From NCBI GenBank assembly GCA_036655975.1, contig JAVVPD010000001.1:1-64000 (forward strand): DNA of 64,000 nt. The letters run 5' to 3'. This document shows, piece after piece, positions 26,258 to 35,098 of this stretch. The notes beneath the pieces are model-generated. The model saw nothing but the letters and a program-made list of their open reading frames with translations, was not told the origin of the DNA and ran no database searches. Both the position numbers and the translations under genes were made by a program. Each line of letters begins with the position of its first letter. The stretch's first letter is position 1. Origin of the DNA: CASQEL01 sp036655975. Its GTDB lineage: Bacteria > Desulfobacterota > Desulfovibrionia > Desulfovibrionales > Desulfovibrionaceae.

Positions 26258-27358
26258 ATGGATATTATACACAAAGACTTTCTGCTTTCCAGTTACCACT
26301 ACGATTTACCCGAAACAAGCATTGCCCAATTTCCTCCGGATACCCGAGGAAATTCACGCTTGTTGGTGCTGGATCGAAAAACCAATACCCTCACGCATAC
26401 AGAATTTGCCCTTTTGGGTGACTACCTGCCCAAGGGAGCTTTGCTGCTGGCAAACAATTCGCGCGTGCTCCAAGCCCGCCTGCTGGGCACCCGCCCCAGC
26501 GGTGGCAAGGTGGAATTTTTGCTGCTCACCCCCCTGCCCCTTGTCCTAGAGGCCGCAAAGCCCCAATCCCGTAAAGAGGGCTGGTTTAGTGCCGAGGCTA
26601 ACGGGCTGGTGCGCTCAGGCGGGCGCATCAATGATGGTGATGTGGTCAGTTTTGGCGCGGGCATCAGTGTTACGGTGCTCGAATCCGGGCCTTTCGGGCA
26701 AAGAAGGGTCAAGCTGGAATGGAAGGGTGATCTAGCCGCCGCCTTTGCCGCTACCGGGCACATTCCCCTGCCCCCCTATATTAAACGCCCCGACGACGAT
26801 GAAGACCAAAGCCGCTACCAAACTATTTTTTCCCGTCAGGACAAAAATGGCTCTGTCGCTGCGCCCACTGCGGGCCTGCACTTTACCGAAGAGCTACGGC
26901 AAAGCCTGCGCGATCAGGGCTTTTCGTGGGCAGAGATCACCCTGTATGTGGGCTACGGTACCTTCAGCCCTGTGCGGAGTGAAGACATCCGCCGCCACCG
27001 GATGCACCGTGAATATATAGAAATTTCCGAAGAAACCGTTGAGGCTATCACCAAAGCCAAACGCGAAGGCCGTGCGGTTATTGCCGTGGGCAGTACCTCC
27101 ACCCGCGCGCTGGAAGGGGTGTACGAACTCTGCCGCAAGGTACAGCCCTTCACCGGCTGGACAGACATTTTTCTGTACCCAACCCACTCCCCCAAGGTTA
27201 TTGACGGGATGATCACCAATTTTCACCTGCCTGAATCGTCTTTATTAATGATGATTTCGGCCTTGGCGGGACGCCAAAATATTCTTGATGCCTATGCGGA
27301 AGCTATCAAACACGGCTACCGCTTCTTTTCCTATGGGGACGCCATGTTTATTCGCTAA
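26258..27358 (+). CDS. queA: tRNA preQ1(34) S-adenosylmethionine ribosyltransferase-isomerase
   Basis: 366 residues. QueA adds the ribosyl part of SAM to preQ1 in tRNA anticodons and forms epoxyqueuosine. Recognised by D-Y-L-P-K-G-A-L-L-L-A-N-N-S-R-V near residue 60, A-A-P-T-A-G-L-H-F-T, T-L-Y-V-G-Y-G-T-F and the C-terminal M-I-T-N-F-H-L-P-E-S-S-L-L-M. Length is usual. Divergent from the lipoprotein-coaBC operon with a 123-bp shared upstream region. The oxidoreductase operon follows 44 bp later in the same direction. Confidence 0.97.
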   Translation: MDIIHKDFLLSSYHYDLPETSIAQFPPDTRGNSRLLVLDRKTNTLTHTEFALLGDYLPKGALLLANNSRVLQARLLGTRPSGGKVEFLLLTPLPLVLEAAKPQSRKEGWFSAEANGLVRSGGRINDGDVVSFGAGISVTVLESGPFGQRRVKLEWKGDLAAAFAATGHIPLPPYIKRPDDDEDQSRYQTIFSRQDKNGSVAAPTAGLHFTEELRQSLRDQGFSWAEITLYVGYGTFSPVRSEDIRRHRMHREYIEISEETVEAITKAKREGRAVIAVGSTSTRALEGVYELCRKVQPFTGWTDIFLYPTHSPKVIDGMITNFHLPESSLLMMISALAGRQNILDAYAEAIKHGYRFFSYGDAMFIR

Positions 27359-27402
27359 CATTTGACAATGGCTTTTCCCAGTGCCCATAACAGGAGTTTA
27401 CT

Positions 27403-27636
27403 ATGTCACGAATTGTTGTTTTACAGGACAGATGCAAGGGTTGCCTTTTGTGTACCACTGTCTGCCCCAAACATATTTTACGCCAATCACAGCATTTTAA
27501 CCGCTTGGGCTATCAGGTGGTGGAAATGTCCGAAGACGCGGACAAATGCACCGGCTGCGCCTCGTGCGGCGTTATCTGCCCCGATGTGGCCTTGCGCGTG
27601 TTCAAGACCGTTAAGGACAAGGGAGCAAAGGCATGA
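27403..27636 (+). CDS. 2-oxoacid:ferredoxin oxidoreductase, delta (ferredoxin) subunit
   Basis: 77 residues with two [4Fe-4S] motifs: C-K-G-C-L-L-C-T-T-V-C-P and C-T-G-C-A-S-C-G-V-I-C-P. It passes electrons from the TPP/Fe-S core of the enzyme to soluble ferredoxin. Gene order delta-alpha-beta-gamma matches four-subunit KorDABC/VorDBAC-type enzymes. A GGAG box precedes the start, and its end overlaps the alpha subunit by 4 bases (ATGA). Confidence 0.92.
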   Translation: MSRIVVLQDRCKGCLLCTTVCPKHILRQSQHFNRLGYQVVEMSEDADKCTGCASCGVICPDVALRVFKTVKDKGAKA

Positions 27637-28730
27637 GCCAAGAAAGAATTCTCATTAAAGGTAATGATGCCATTGCCTTCGGCGCTGTGGACGCGGGTTG
27701 CCGCTGCTATTTCGGTTACCCCATCACCCCGCAAAACGAAATCCCCGAATCCCTCTCGAGCCTGCTGCCCGCCGTGGGCGGACAATTTGTGCAGGCCGAA
27801 AGCGAAGTAGGCTCTATTAATATGGTCATGGGCGCGGGCGCTTGCGGTATTCCCGCCATGACATCTTCATCCAGTTGCGGCATTTCTTTGATGCAGGAAG
27901 GCATCTCCTACATGGCGGGCAGCCATGTGCCGGGCGTTGTGGTGAACATGGTACGCGGCGGCCCAGGCCTTGGTGATATCGGCCCCTCACAGGGAGACTA
28001 TTTTCAAGCCGTCAAGGGCGGCGGTCACGGCGACTACCGCTGTTTTGTCATCGCCCCCGCCACGGCGCAAGAATGCTATGACATGATGTTCTGGGCCTTT
28101 GAAAGCGCCTTCAAATACCGTAACCCTGTGCTCGTGCTCGGCGATGCCATTGTCGGGCAGATCAAAGAACCCGTGCTGCGCCAGCCCCCTGCCACGGCCC
28201 TCGGTTTTGAAGGGCTCAAGGCACAAGCCGCCGCATGGCGCGTGGAAGGCTATGGCAGCCGTGGTCAAAACACGAGCGTGGCCCCCAAACGCCTGCTCAA
28301 ATCCGTGTATCTTGCTGACGGCGCACTGGCCAAGCGCAATGAATTGCTGATGGAAAAATACGCCGCCATGCATGCCGAGGCCAAGGCCCTGTGCCTAGAT
28401 ACAGAAGATGCCGACCTTGTTATTGTGGCCTACGGCTCTATCGGTCGCATTGCCCAGAGCGCGCAGCGCATGCTGCGGGCCCAAGGACACAAAATAGGCA
28501 TAGTGCGTCCACTCACGCTCTATCCCTTCCCCAGCACGGTGTTGGAAAAACTCGCCGCCCGTGGCAAGCGTTTTTTAGTTATCGAACAAAACACCGGACA
28601 AATGGTAGAAGACGTGCGCCTTGCCGTCCGCAAATACGGCGACGCCCAATGGCACGGAATTATGCCGGGGCTCTTTATTGGGGCTGACACCTTGCTGCAA
28701 CCCATTGTCAACGCCTTGAAGGGAGCATAA
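27633..28730 (+). CDS. 2-oxoacid:ferredoxin oxidoreductase, alpha subunit
   Basis: 365 residues. It carries the pyrimidine-binding domain and the transketolase C-like domain of 2-oxoacid:ferredoxin oxidoreductases, which convert a 2-oxoacid plus CoA to acyl-CoA, CO2 and reduced ferredoxin. Marks: G-Y-P-I-T-P-Q-N-E-I-P-E, Q-A-E-S-E-V-G-S-I-N-M and P-S-Q-G-D-Y-F-Q-A. These fit the 2-oxoisovalerate (VOR) and 2-oxoglutarate (KOR) classes better than pyruvate oxidoreductase, which is a single long chain in this family. VOR and KOR cannot be separated here. Cytoplasmic. Confidence 0.9.
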   Translation: MSQERILIKGNDAIAFGAVDAGCRCYFGYPITPQNEIPESLSSLLPAVGGQFVQAESEVGSINMVMGAGACGIPAMTSSSSCGISLMQEGISYMAGSHVPGVVVNMVRGGPGLGDIGPSQGDYFQAVKGGGHGDYRCFVIAPATAQECYDMMFWAFESAFKYRNPVLVLGDAIVGQIKEPVLRQPPATALGFEGLKAQAAAWRVEGYGSRGQNTSVAPKRLLKSVYLADGALAKRNELLMEKYAAMHAEAKALCLDTEDADLVIVAYGSIGRIAQSAQRMLRAQGHKIGIVRPLTLYPFPSTVLEKLAARGKRFLVIEQNTGQMVEDVRLAVRKYGDAQWHGIMPGLFIGADTLLQPIVNALKGA

Positions 28731-28732
28731 TC

Positions 28733-29530
28733 ATGACATCTTCCGCTTGCTGCACCGCAGCCCCCAACGAAACCCTGGTTTTTGACACCAATCCCGTGTT
28801 GACAGACCATGTGACCCACTATTGCCCCGGCTGCCACCACGGTATCGCCCATAGGCTCATCACCAAGGTTATCCACGAAATGGGCATCGCCCCAGAAACC
28901 ATCTTGGTGCCTTCGGTAGGTTGCTCGGCCTTTATTTACGACTATATGGATCTGGACTGCATTGAAGCCCCCCACGGGCGCGCTTCGGCGGTGGCCACGG
29001 GGGTGAAACGTGCCCGCCCTGACCGCTTTGTTTTTGCCTATCAGGGGGACGGCGACCTTGGCTCCATCGGCATTGCCGAAGCCATTCACGCCGCCAACCG
29101 GGGAGAACGCATCACCGTGTTTTTTATTAATAACACCGTCTACGGTATGACCGGAGGCCAAATGGCCCCCACCACCCTACTGGGGCAAAAAACCACCACG
29201 TCCCCTGCGGGGCGATCCATGCGTAACGAAGGCGCGCCCATTCGGATGACTGAAATCATGGCCCAATTGGACGGCGTGGTCTATGCCGCCCGTTGTGCCC
29301 TCAATTCGGTAAAAAATATTCTGACAGCTGAAAAAGCCATCCGCACCGCCTTCAGCATCCAGCAACAAAATTTGGGCTACGGCTTTGTGGAATTGCTTTG
29401 CGGCTGCCCCACCAATTGGCATTTGGACGCCATCAGCGCCAACGAACGCATCGCCAAAGAAATGATCCCCGTCTTCCCCTTGGGAACCTTCAAAGACACT
29501 ACAGCGCAGGAGGCCCCTTCCCATGACTAA
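28733..29530 (+). CDS. 2-oxoacid:ferredoxin oxidoreductase, beta (TPP-binding) subunit
   Basis: 265 residues. The thiamine diphosphate-binding motif reads G-D-G-D-L-G-S-I-G followed about 25 residues later by N-N-T-V-Y-G-M-T-G-G-Q. Cysteines in H-Y-C-P-G-C-H-H-G near residue 25-30 and in V-G-C-S-A and F-V-E-L-L-C-G-C-P are placed to bind the proximal [4Fe-4S] cluster. Starts 3 bp after the alpha subunit and overlaps the gamma subunit by 8 bp, so expression is tightly coupled. Confidence 0.93.
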   Translation: MTSSACCTAAPNETLVFDTNPVLTDHVTHYCPGCHHGIAHRLITKVIHEMGIAPETILVPSVGCSAFIYDYMDLDCIEAPHGRASAVATGVKRARPDRFVFAYQGDGDLGSIGIAEAIHAANRGERITVFFINNTVYGMTGGQMAPTTLLGQKTTTSPAGRSMRNEGAPIRMTEIMAQLDGVVYAARCALNSVKNILTAEKAIRTAFSIQQQNLGYGFVELLCGCPTNWHLDAISANERIAKEMIPVFPLGTFKDTTAQEAPSHD

Positions 29531-30062
29531 GTATCAAGACGTCATCATGGCGGGCTTCGGCGGACAAGGGGTTATGCTCATTGGTAATCTGCTGGCCCAA
29601 GCCGGCATGGAACACGGCCGTAACGTCACCTTTATTCCCGTCTACGGCGCGGAAATGCGCGGTGGCACCGCCAATTGCACCGTTGTCATGGACGAATTGC
29701 CCATTGGCTCCCCCATTGTGCACCGGCCCATGTCTACAATTATCCTGAACCAGCCCTCGCTGGAAAAATTCCAGCCCCGACTCGCCGATCAGGGTGTGCA
29801 AATCGTCAACAGTGCCCTTATCGACGTAAAAGCTGTTGACCCAAAATTGTGCAGCGTCTGCATCCCCGTCAACACTTTGGCCCACGAGCTTGGCTCAGTA
29901 AAAATGGCAAACATGGTCGCCCTTGGCGCGTGGCTCAAGGCTACGGGGGCCTTGCCGCTCGCCTGTGTGCAGGAAGCCCTAAAACGGGTAGTCTCCAGCC
30001 ATTACGCCAAACTTATTCCCAAAAATGCTCAAGCCTTGGAAGTGGGCTACACCTATGTGTAG
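29523..30062 (+). CDS. 2-oxoacid:ferredoxin oxidoreductase, gamma subunit
   Basis: 179 residues matching the catalytic gamma domain, opening with V-I-M-A-G-F-G-G-Q-G-V-M-L-I-G and containing the substrate-loop region Y-G-A-E-M-R-G-G-T-A-N-C. It completes a delta-alpha-beta-gamma operon. The end is followed by a strong GC hairpin without T-tract. Confidence 0.92.
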   Translation: MTKYQDVIMAGFGGQGVMLIGNLLAQAGMEHGRNVTFIPVYGAEMRGGTANCTVVMDELPIGSPIVHRPMSTIILNQPSLEKFQPRLADQGVQIVNSALIDVKAVDPKLCSVCIPVNTLAHELGSVKMANMVALGAWLKATGALPLACVQEALKRVVSSHYAKLIPKNAQALEVGYTYV

Positions 30063-30070
30063 TTTGCAGC

Positions 30071-30090
30071 GGGGAGGCGCGAGCCTCCCC
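30071..30090 (+). terminator. GC hairpin after the oxidoreductase operon
   Basis: GGGGAGGC (30071-30078) pairs perfectly with GCCTCCCC (30083-30090) over the tetraloop GCGA. No T-tract follows, so it is more likely an mRNA-end stabiliser or weak attenuator than a full terminator. Similar G-rich hairpins occur at 42811 and 53015. Confidence 0.5.
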
Positions 30091-30118
30091 TAAACAGTCA
30101 ACACAAAGGATACCCACT

Positions 30119-30721
30119 ATGGCTCGGATGCGCGCCTGCAAAGAACAATTGAAGGCATGGCTCAACAGCGATGACTGGGAAAATCAGCTGGCGCGCCTGG
30201 CTGAATTAGACGATAAAGTCACTGTGGGGCCATTGTTTTCCTTCTTATTGCTGGGGGAACCCATGACCTCACGGGCGGCAAGCGCTTTGGGCTTGGTGGT
30301 GGCACACCTTGCCCAGAAAAGCCCAGAAAGCGCGCGGAACATTGTGCGGCGGTGCATGTGGCATATGAACGAAGATTCCGGCAATATCGGATGGGGAATC
30401 CCCGAGGCTTTTGCGGAAATTCTGGTGCGTAGCCCGCTCTTGTTCCGAGAATTTCACCGGGTGCTGATTTCGTACATTATCCACACCGGTAAAAGTGACA
30501 ATTATTGTGACCACGCCCCTTTACGTCGTTCTTGCTATGGGGCTGTGGGGCGTCTCCTGCAAGTCTACCCCCAGTTAGGGCCGCAGGTAGCCCCGTATCT
30601 GGAACAGGGCCTACAAGATACAGACCCGCCTTGCCGCGCACAAGCGGCGTGGGCTTTACAACAGATGCGTGAGCCAAAAAATACAGATTCAAAATGTGAC
30701 GAAAAAAAGAAATCTCAATAA
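30119..30721 (+). CDS. HEAT-like helical repeat protein (DVU0298-type)
   Basis: 200 residues, all-helical by composition, with repeated L-x-x-L patterns like PBS-lyase/HEAT units. The stretches V-G-P-L-F-S-F-L-L and G-N-I-G-W-G-I-P-E-A-F-A-E-I look like the DVU0298-type proteins of Desulfovibrio, as I recall that family. The tail is lysine-rich (D-E-K-K-K-S-Q). The start at 30119 follows AAAGGA; a longer open frame upstream only shadows the gamma subunit. Such proteins are usually interaction scaffolds; the partner is unknown. Cytoplasmic. Confidence 0.7.
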   Translation: MARMRACKEQLKAWLNSDDWENQLARLAELDDKVTVGPLFSFLLLGEPMTSRAASALGLVVAHLAQKSPESARNIVRRCMWHMNEDSGNIGWGIPEAFAEILVRSPLLFREFHRVLISYIIHTGKSDNYCDHAPLRRSCYGAVGRLLQVYPQLGPQVAPYLEQGLQDTDPPCRAQAAWALQQMREPKNTDSKCDEKKKSQ

Positions 30722-30910
30722 ATTCCATACAACACGATGATTTTATATATTTTATAAAAAAATAAAGGAGATTCAGCTGTAAACATAAGTATTTTCAGGT
30801 TGTCCCCCGAGCACAATCCATGTAAAATTTTTTTTTACGTACATGGGCATATTTTATACCCGTATACGATACGCAAAGCTTATGTGATCTTTTTTACCAC
30901 GCATGGCATC

Positions 30911-33349
30911 ATGAAAATAAAATATATTATCACCTCAGCACTGCTTTTCTTCGCTATTTTCCCGGCGCTGATCAGCATCTTTCTTTCCGCTGCGTATTTT
31001 AAAGAACATGTACAGGCCAGCTTAGTCACAACCCTCACCACCGCAACCAACATTGAAGCTTCAAATATCAGCAATTATTTTCGCACACTTTCCAGCCATA
31101 TTGACCCGCTCCATTCTATTCCCCTGCTGAAAGAATATCTACTCCACACCTCCAATAAAGCCCCTACACAATCTTCAGAAAATATTGCGGCCTCTATCTC
31201 CGCCTATTTACACACGCGCACTACAGGCCGTAGCGATATTCTCCGCATCGTCATCATAAATTGTCAGGGCACCGTCCTCGCCTCGAGCACGCCCCAAGAA
31301 AGGGGCACTCCCTTCCCCCGTATGCCCGCCCCACAAAGCTTTGCTGACACCCCCTATCTCCTGACCATGCTGCCCGATACCCCAGCCACCGGCAAAAACC
31401 GCTTTGGACTGATGACGCCTCTGCACTACGAGTCGCAGCAGCTGGGCTTTATGTACGTGGAATATACCACCACTTACTTTGAAACAACCCTGCGCGAAAT
31501 CGCCATTTGTCGGTCGGGAAGCATGTTTTTGCTGGACTTTGCGGGCAAAATTATTGCAACCAGCCGCCCCACAGGGGTGGGCAAAAACATTACCAATACT
31601 CCCGCACTGGAAGGCTTCAGCAAAACCTTTTATCAAGAAAATTTCAGCGAACATCCCTCTGGAATGATGTTTTACACGCTCAATGGCACCCCACGTATTG
31701 CGGTATTCCAAGTCATTGCGGGCACGCAATGGGTTTTAATGTCCGCAATGGATAACCAATTATTAGCTACTTTCCTACGTAATTTCGATGTTATGCTGCT
31801 TTTTCTCTGCGCCGCGCTGCTGATACTTTCCACCATAGGCTCACTGCTGATCTCACAGCGCATCGTCGCGCCCGTGGAAATGTTTATAGCGACTATCAAA
31901 CGCATTAAGGACGGCGACCATGCGGCCCGCTTCCATTACACCAAATCCAATGAACTCGGCATGATTGCCGATGCCTTCAACGACCTTGTACGCACAACCA
32001 ACACGCGCACGGACAAACTCACCCAGCAGCAACAGCAATTGGAAACCCTGACGCACAATATTCCCGGCGGGCTGTTCCGGTGCACCTATGACCGCAAGGG
32101 AACTTTTTCCTTTATCAGCGCAGGCTATCTTGATATTTTAAGTTTTAACCGCGAAAGCTTTATTGAGCGTTGCGAAAATTGCCTGAGCCTGACAATTCAT
32201 CCTGACAAGCGCGAAGCCGTCATGGACGACATTCTGGACCAATTGGCTCAAACTTCCTCCTGTGAGGTGACATATCTGGCGATGATGGGCTTTGGCAGCA
32301 CCTGCTGGATTCAACTGAAGGGCGAACTTAAAGTGGATGCCCTGCAGGGCAGCTCGTGGATAGACGGCCTGGCCACGGATGTTACCGAACAAGTTCAGGC
32401 GCAAGAACATTTAACCCAAACCATGGAAGATTTACGCGAAACCCTGCACGAACTCAAAATCAGCGAAGAACGCCTACGCCTGATCATTGTTCATTCCAGT
32501 GATGTTGTGGTTGAATGGAGCGCTACGCAACGCTACGTCTACCTTTCCACCGCCTTTGAACGGCGTTTTGGCTATATGCCCCTCCTGCCCAATGGCTACC
32601 GCTCACTGATGCAGTTCAAGGGGATACACCCCAAAGACCTGCGGAATTTCCGCGCGTGGATTTCCAAACTGGCAAAGGGTATCCAACCCCCTGTGGCAGA
32701 TTTCCGCTTTCGCACTGCCGACGAGCGTTTTCTTTGGACACGCCTCCAGCTGAACGTCATCCGCGATAAGGACGAAAACATTGTCCGCGCCGTGGGTTTG
32801 CTCGCTGACGTGCACGAAAACAAATGTGCCGAATTGCAATTACTCAACAAAGCCGAGCGAGACCCCCTGTCAGGTTTGCTCAACCGCGCCACCTTTACCG
32901 AAAAAGCGCAAGCAGCCCTGCTTAACAGCCAAGGCAATCCAGTGGCACTGGCCTTTATGTTTCTAGATATCGATAATTTCCGGCACTATAATACGGAATA
33001 CGGGCATGCCTTTGGGGATCGTATTATCAGTTTTGTCGGGAAAACCCTACAAGAAAGTATCAACTATAAGGGCTTTGCCGGAAGACAAGGGGGGGACGAA
33101 TTTGTAATTTGCTGCGAGCACGGCACTTCTGAAGCCCAGTTGCGCGCCCTTGCGGTGAAAATTCGAGATCAACTCAACGCCGGACTCCCCGCCCGCAACC
33201 ATAATCGGGTGCGCGTGAGTTGCAGCACCGGTATTGTGCAAGTGACAAACCCGCAACTCTCCTTTGAAAAGATTATCAATGCTGCGGATCAGGCCATGTA
33301 TGAGGTGAAAAATGCGGGCAAGGGTTCCTACTGCATAGTGCAGATATAG
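30911..33349 (+). CDS. Membrane diguanylate cyclase with Cache, HAMP, PAS and GGDEF domains
   Basis: 812 residues. Transmembrane helices near residues 5-25 and 290-315 enclose a Cache-type periplasmic sensor. HAMP follows, then two PAS-like regions (about 375-500 and 520-645) and a C-terminal GGDEF domain. The active-site sequence is an intact G-G-D-E-F, so it should make cyclic di-GMP. The upstream allosteric RxxD site is absent (G-F-A-G-R-Q before the motif), so product inhibition is not expected. I start at ATG 30911, directly before the first helix; an in-frame TTG at 30800 is possible. A strong AAGGAG at 30765-30770 has no start codon in this frame at the right distance. Confidence 0.88.
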   Translation: MKIKYIITSALLFFAIFPALISIFLSAAYFKEHVQASLVTTLTTATNIEASNISNYFRTLSSHIDPLHSIPLLKEYLLHTSNKAPTQSSENIAASISAYLHTRTTGRSDILRIVIINCQGTVLASSTPQERGTPFPRMPAPQSFADTPYLLTMLPDTPATGKNRFGLMTPLHYESQQLGFMYVEYTTTYFETTLREIAICRSGSMFLLDFAGKIIATSRPTGVGKNITNTPALEGFSKTFYQENFSEHPSGMMFYTLNGTPRIAVFQVIAGTQWVLMSAMDNQLLATFLRNFDVMLLFLCAALLILSTIGSLLISQRIVAPVEMFIATIKRIKDGDHAARFHYTKSNELGMIADAFNDLVRTTNTRTDKLTQQQQQLETLTHNIPGGLFRCTYDRKGTFSFISAGYLDILSFNRESFIERCENCLSLTIHPDKREAVMDDILDQLAQTSSCEVTYLAMMGFGSTCWIQLKGELKVDALQGSSWIDGLATDVTEQVQAQEHLTQTMEDLRETLHELKISEERLRLIIVHSSDVVVEWSATQRYVYLSTAFERRFGYMPLLPNGYRSLMQFKGIHPKDLRNFRAWISKLAKGIQPPVADFRFRTADERFLWTRLQLNVIRDKDENIVRAVGLLADVHENKCAELQLLNKAERDPLSGLLNRATFTEKAQAALLNSQGNPVALAFMFLDIDNFRHYNTEYGHAFGDRIISFVGKTLQESINYKGFAGRQGGDEFVICCEHGTSEAQLRALAVKIRDQLNAGLPARNHNRVRVSCSTGIVQVTNPQLSFEKIINAADQAMYEVKNAGKGSYCIVQI

Positions 33350-33369
33350 CCGCCATATTGCCGCACGTG

Positions 33370-34443
33370 CTACAGGACGCGCACCCCGTTTTCTTCCACC
33401 AGCACCATATATTCCCATCGAACCCCGCCCCATGGGGGATAATACAGCCCCGGTTCCACGGTCACCACCATGCCCGGACGCAACAAGCCTTCATTCCGCA
33501 GCGAAAGTGACGGAGCTTCGTGTACCTCCAGCCCCACCCCGTGCCCGAGACCGTGCGTAAAGGCCTGCGCCACCCCCGCGTCCTCAAACACCTTGCGGGC
33601 TGTAGCGTAAACGTGCTTGCACGGAATCCCCGGCTCCATGCAGGCAATGGCGGCGTCCTGCGCCGTGCGTACCCATTCTAAGGTACGCGCAAAGGCCGCT
33701 GACGGCTTGTTGCCCACCCAAAAGGTGCGGGTCTGATCCGAACAATAGCCCGCATACCGCGCGCCCACATCCACCAGCACCGGCATATTTTCCCGCAGCA
33801 AGGCCTCACCGGGCACCGCATGCGGCAAGGCCCCGTTCGGCCCGAAAGCTACAATATTCGGGAAAGCCAATTCTGAAGCCCCGTGCTCGCGGAAAAATTT
33901 TTCAATGCCCCAACTCACGGTCAATTCCGTGCTGCCTTCCACCAAGAGATCCGGTACATGGTTCATCAAAGCATGATTCAACGCACACGAGCACTCCATA
34001 CGGGCGATTTCGTCCGCATCCTTGATAACTCTAGCCGCCTCCACCAGACCGCCCGCGTCCACCAAAAGCCCACCGCGCCCCAAGTCCCGATAAAAAGCCA
34101 CCGATAGGCTTGAAGGCTCAAAGCCGGTCAACCCGCCCGACTTTTCAGCTATCAAAGCCCGCACCTGCCCTGCCGCATCGCCCCCGTAAACAAAAATACG
34201 GTTTTCATCCCACAAGCGCTTAGCCGCGTCCGTATAGCGAGAATCCGTGCACAGCCAATCGTCCCCGCTGGCTGTCAATAATAAATAGCCCGCGCTTTCA
34301 TTGCACTGTGGGTCGTGCAATTCAAAGCCGGAAAGGTAAAAACGGTTAGCCGCATGGCTCACAAACAGGGCGTCTAGCCCCGCCGCGCCCATGGCGGAAC
34401 GGATATTTTGACGGCGCTGCGTGTATACTTCAGGGGTGGACAT
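33370..34443 (-). CDS. M24 family Xaa-Pro aminopeptidase
   Basis: 357 residues: an N-terminal creatinase-like domain and a C-terminal pita-bread metallopeptidase. The five metal ligands can be placed: Asp in L-V-D-V-G-A, Asp in S-D-Q-T-R-T, His in H-G-L-G-H-G-V-G, Glu in T-V-E-P-G, and Glu in R-W-E-Y-M-V. The last is usually R-I-E-D-x-V, so the aspartate is replaced but the ligand glutamate kept. Cytoplasmic dipeptide/peptide trimming at Xaa-Pro bonds. Convergent with the diguanylate cyclase (20 bp between the ends). Confidence 0.92.
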   Translation of the reverse strand: MSTPEVYTQRRQNIRSAMGAAGLDALFVSHAANRFYLSGFELHDPQCNESAGYLLLTASGDDWLCTDSRYTDAAKRLWDENRIFVYGGDAAGQVRALIAEKSGGLTGFEPSSLSVAFYRDLGRGGLLVDAGGLVEAARVIKDADEIARMECSCALNHALMNHVPDLLVEGSTELTVSWGIEKFFREHGASELAFPNIVAFGPNGALPHAVPGEALLRENMPVLVDVGARYAGYCSDQTRTFWVGNKPSAAFARTLEWVRTAQDAAIACMEPGIPCKHVYATARKVFEDAGVAQAFTHGLGHGVGLEVHEAPSLSLRNEGLLRPGMVVTVEPGLYYPPWGGVRWEYMVLVEENGVRVL

Positions 34444-34527
34444 AGGTACCTTCCTTCACAATTTCCCTCCTTCTACGCCAAAAGATTTTGAATGAGAAGC
34501 AGCGTTTGAACAAACTAGGAAGAGTTC

Positions 34528-34555
34528 TTGACAACTACAGAATAACTTTTATTCT
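34528..34555 (+). promoter_or_regulatory. Sigma-70-type promoter
   Basis: TTGACA (34528-34533) and TATTCT (34550-34555), 16 bp apart, lie about 27 bases before the next gene start and suit it as its own promoter. Confidence 0.55.
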
Positions 34556-34581
34556 ACGGCAAATGAATTTTGGAGGTTTGA

Positions 34582-35007
34582 ATGTCTGAAACGCTATTGT
34601 GGGTTCACCCACTCATGCAAACAATTGCCGTGATGCTAGGCACTTGGGCCATGTGGCAAGGCTGGAAACGCGTACAAATGCAGCGCGGCGTGAAGGTTAT
34701 TTTCCCGTGGAAACAACATGTCCGCTGGGGAGCCGTGGCTTTGATCATGTGGACCCTAGGGGCCCTTGGATTTTATGTTACCCTTGACCTGTTCGGCAGC
34801 ACACATATTACCGGGCTGCATGCCCAATTGGCCTGGCCTATCATTGCCCTGTCTATCTTTGGGCTGGTTACCGGCTATAGTATGGATAAATATAAGCGTA
34901 AGCGCGTGTATCTGAACGTCACGCACGGGATTGTCAATATCTTGCTGATGGTTCTTGTTATTATTGAACTTATTACGGGATTTTTGCTGCTCGAAACCTT
35001 TTTATAG
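34582..35007 (+). CDS. Four-helix membrane protein, DUF4079/cytochrome b561-like
   Basis: 141 residues with four hydrophobic helices. Histidines sit at helix ends (W-V-H-P-L-M-Q, W-K-Q-H-V-R-W, G-L-H-A-Q, N-V-T-H-G-I), a layout like b561-type heme proteins and the DUF4079 family. GGAGG precedes the start. Heme binding and a role in quinone-level electron transfer are inferred; nothing nearby identifies a partner. Confidence 0.7.
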   Translation: MSETLLWVHPLMQTIAVMLGTWAMWQGWKRVQMQRGVKVIFPWKQHVRWGAVALIMWTLGALGFYVTLDLFGSTHITGLHAQLAWPIIALSIFGLVTGYSMDKYKRKRVYLNVTHGIVNILLMVLVIIELITGFLLLETFL

Positions 35008-35032
35008 CGGCGGGGTCACGGCGTGCGCGCCG

Positions 35033-35081
35033 CATACTCAAAGTGCACAGTAACGCAATGTTACTGTGCACTTTGAGTATG
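35033..35081. terminator. Perfect 22-bp inverted repeat between convergent genes
   Basis: Arms 35033-35054 and 35060-35081 are perfectly complementary over 22 bp with a 5-base loop. It lies between two convergent genes, which suggests a bidirectional terminator. No T-tract directly follows either arm, so the mechanism is uncertain. Confidence 0.55.
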
Positions 35082-35098
35082 GTGTTCCACACAAAAAA

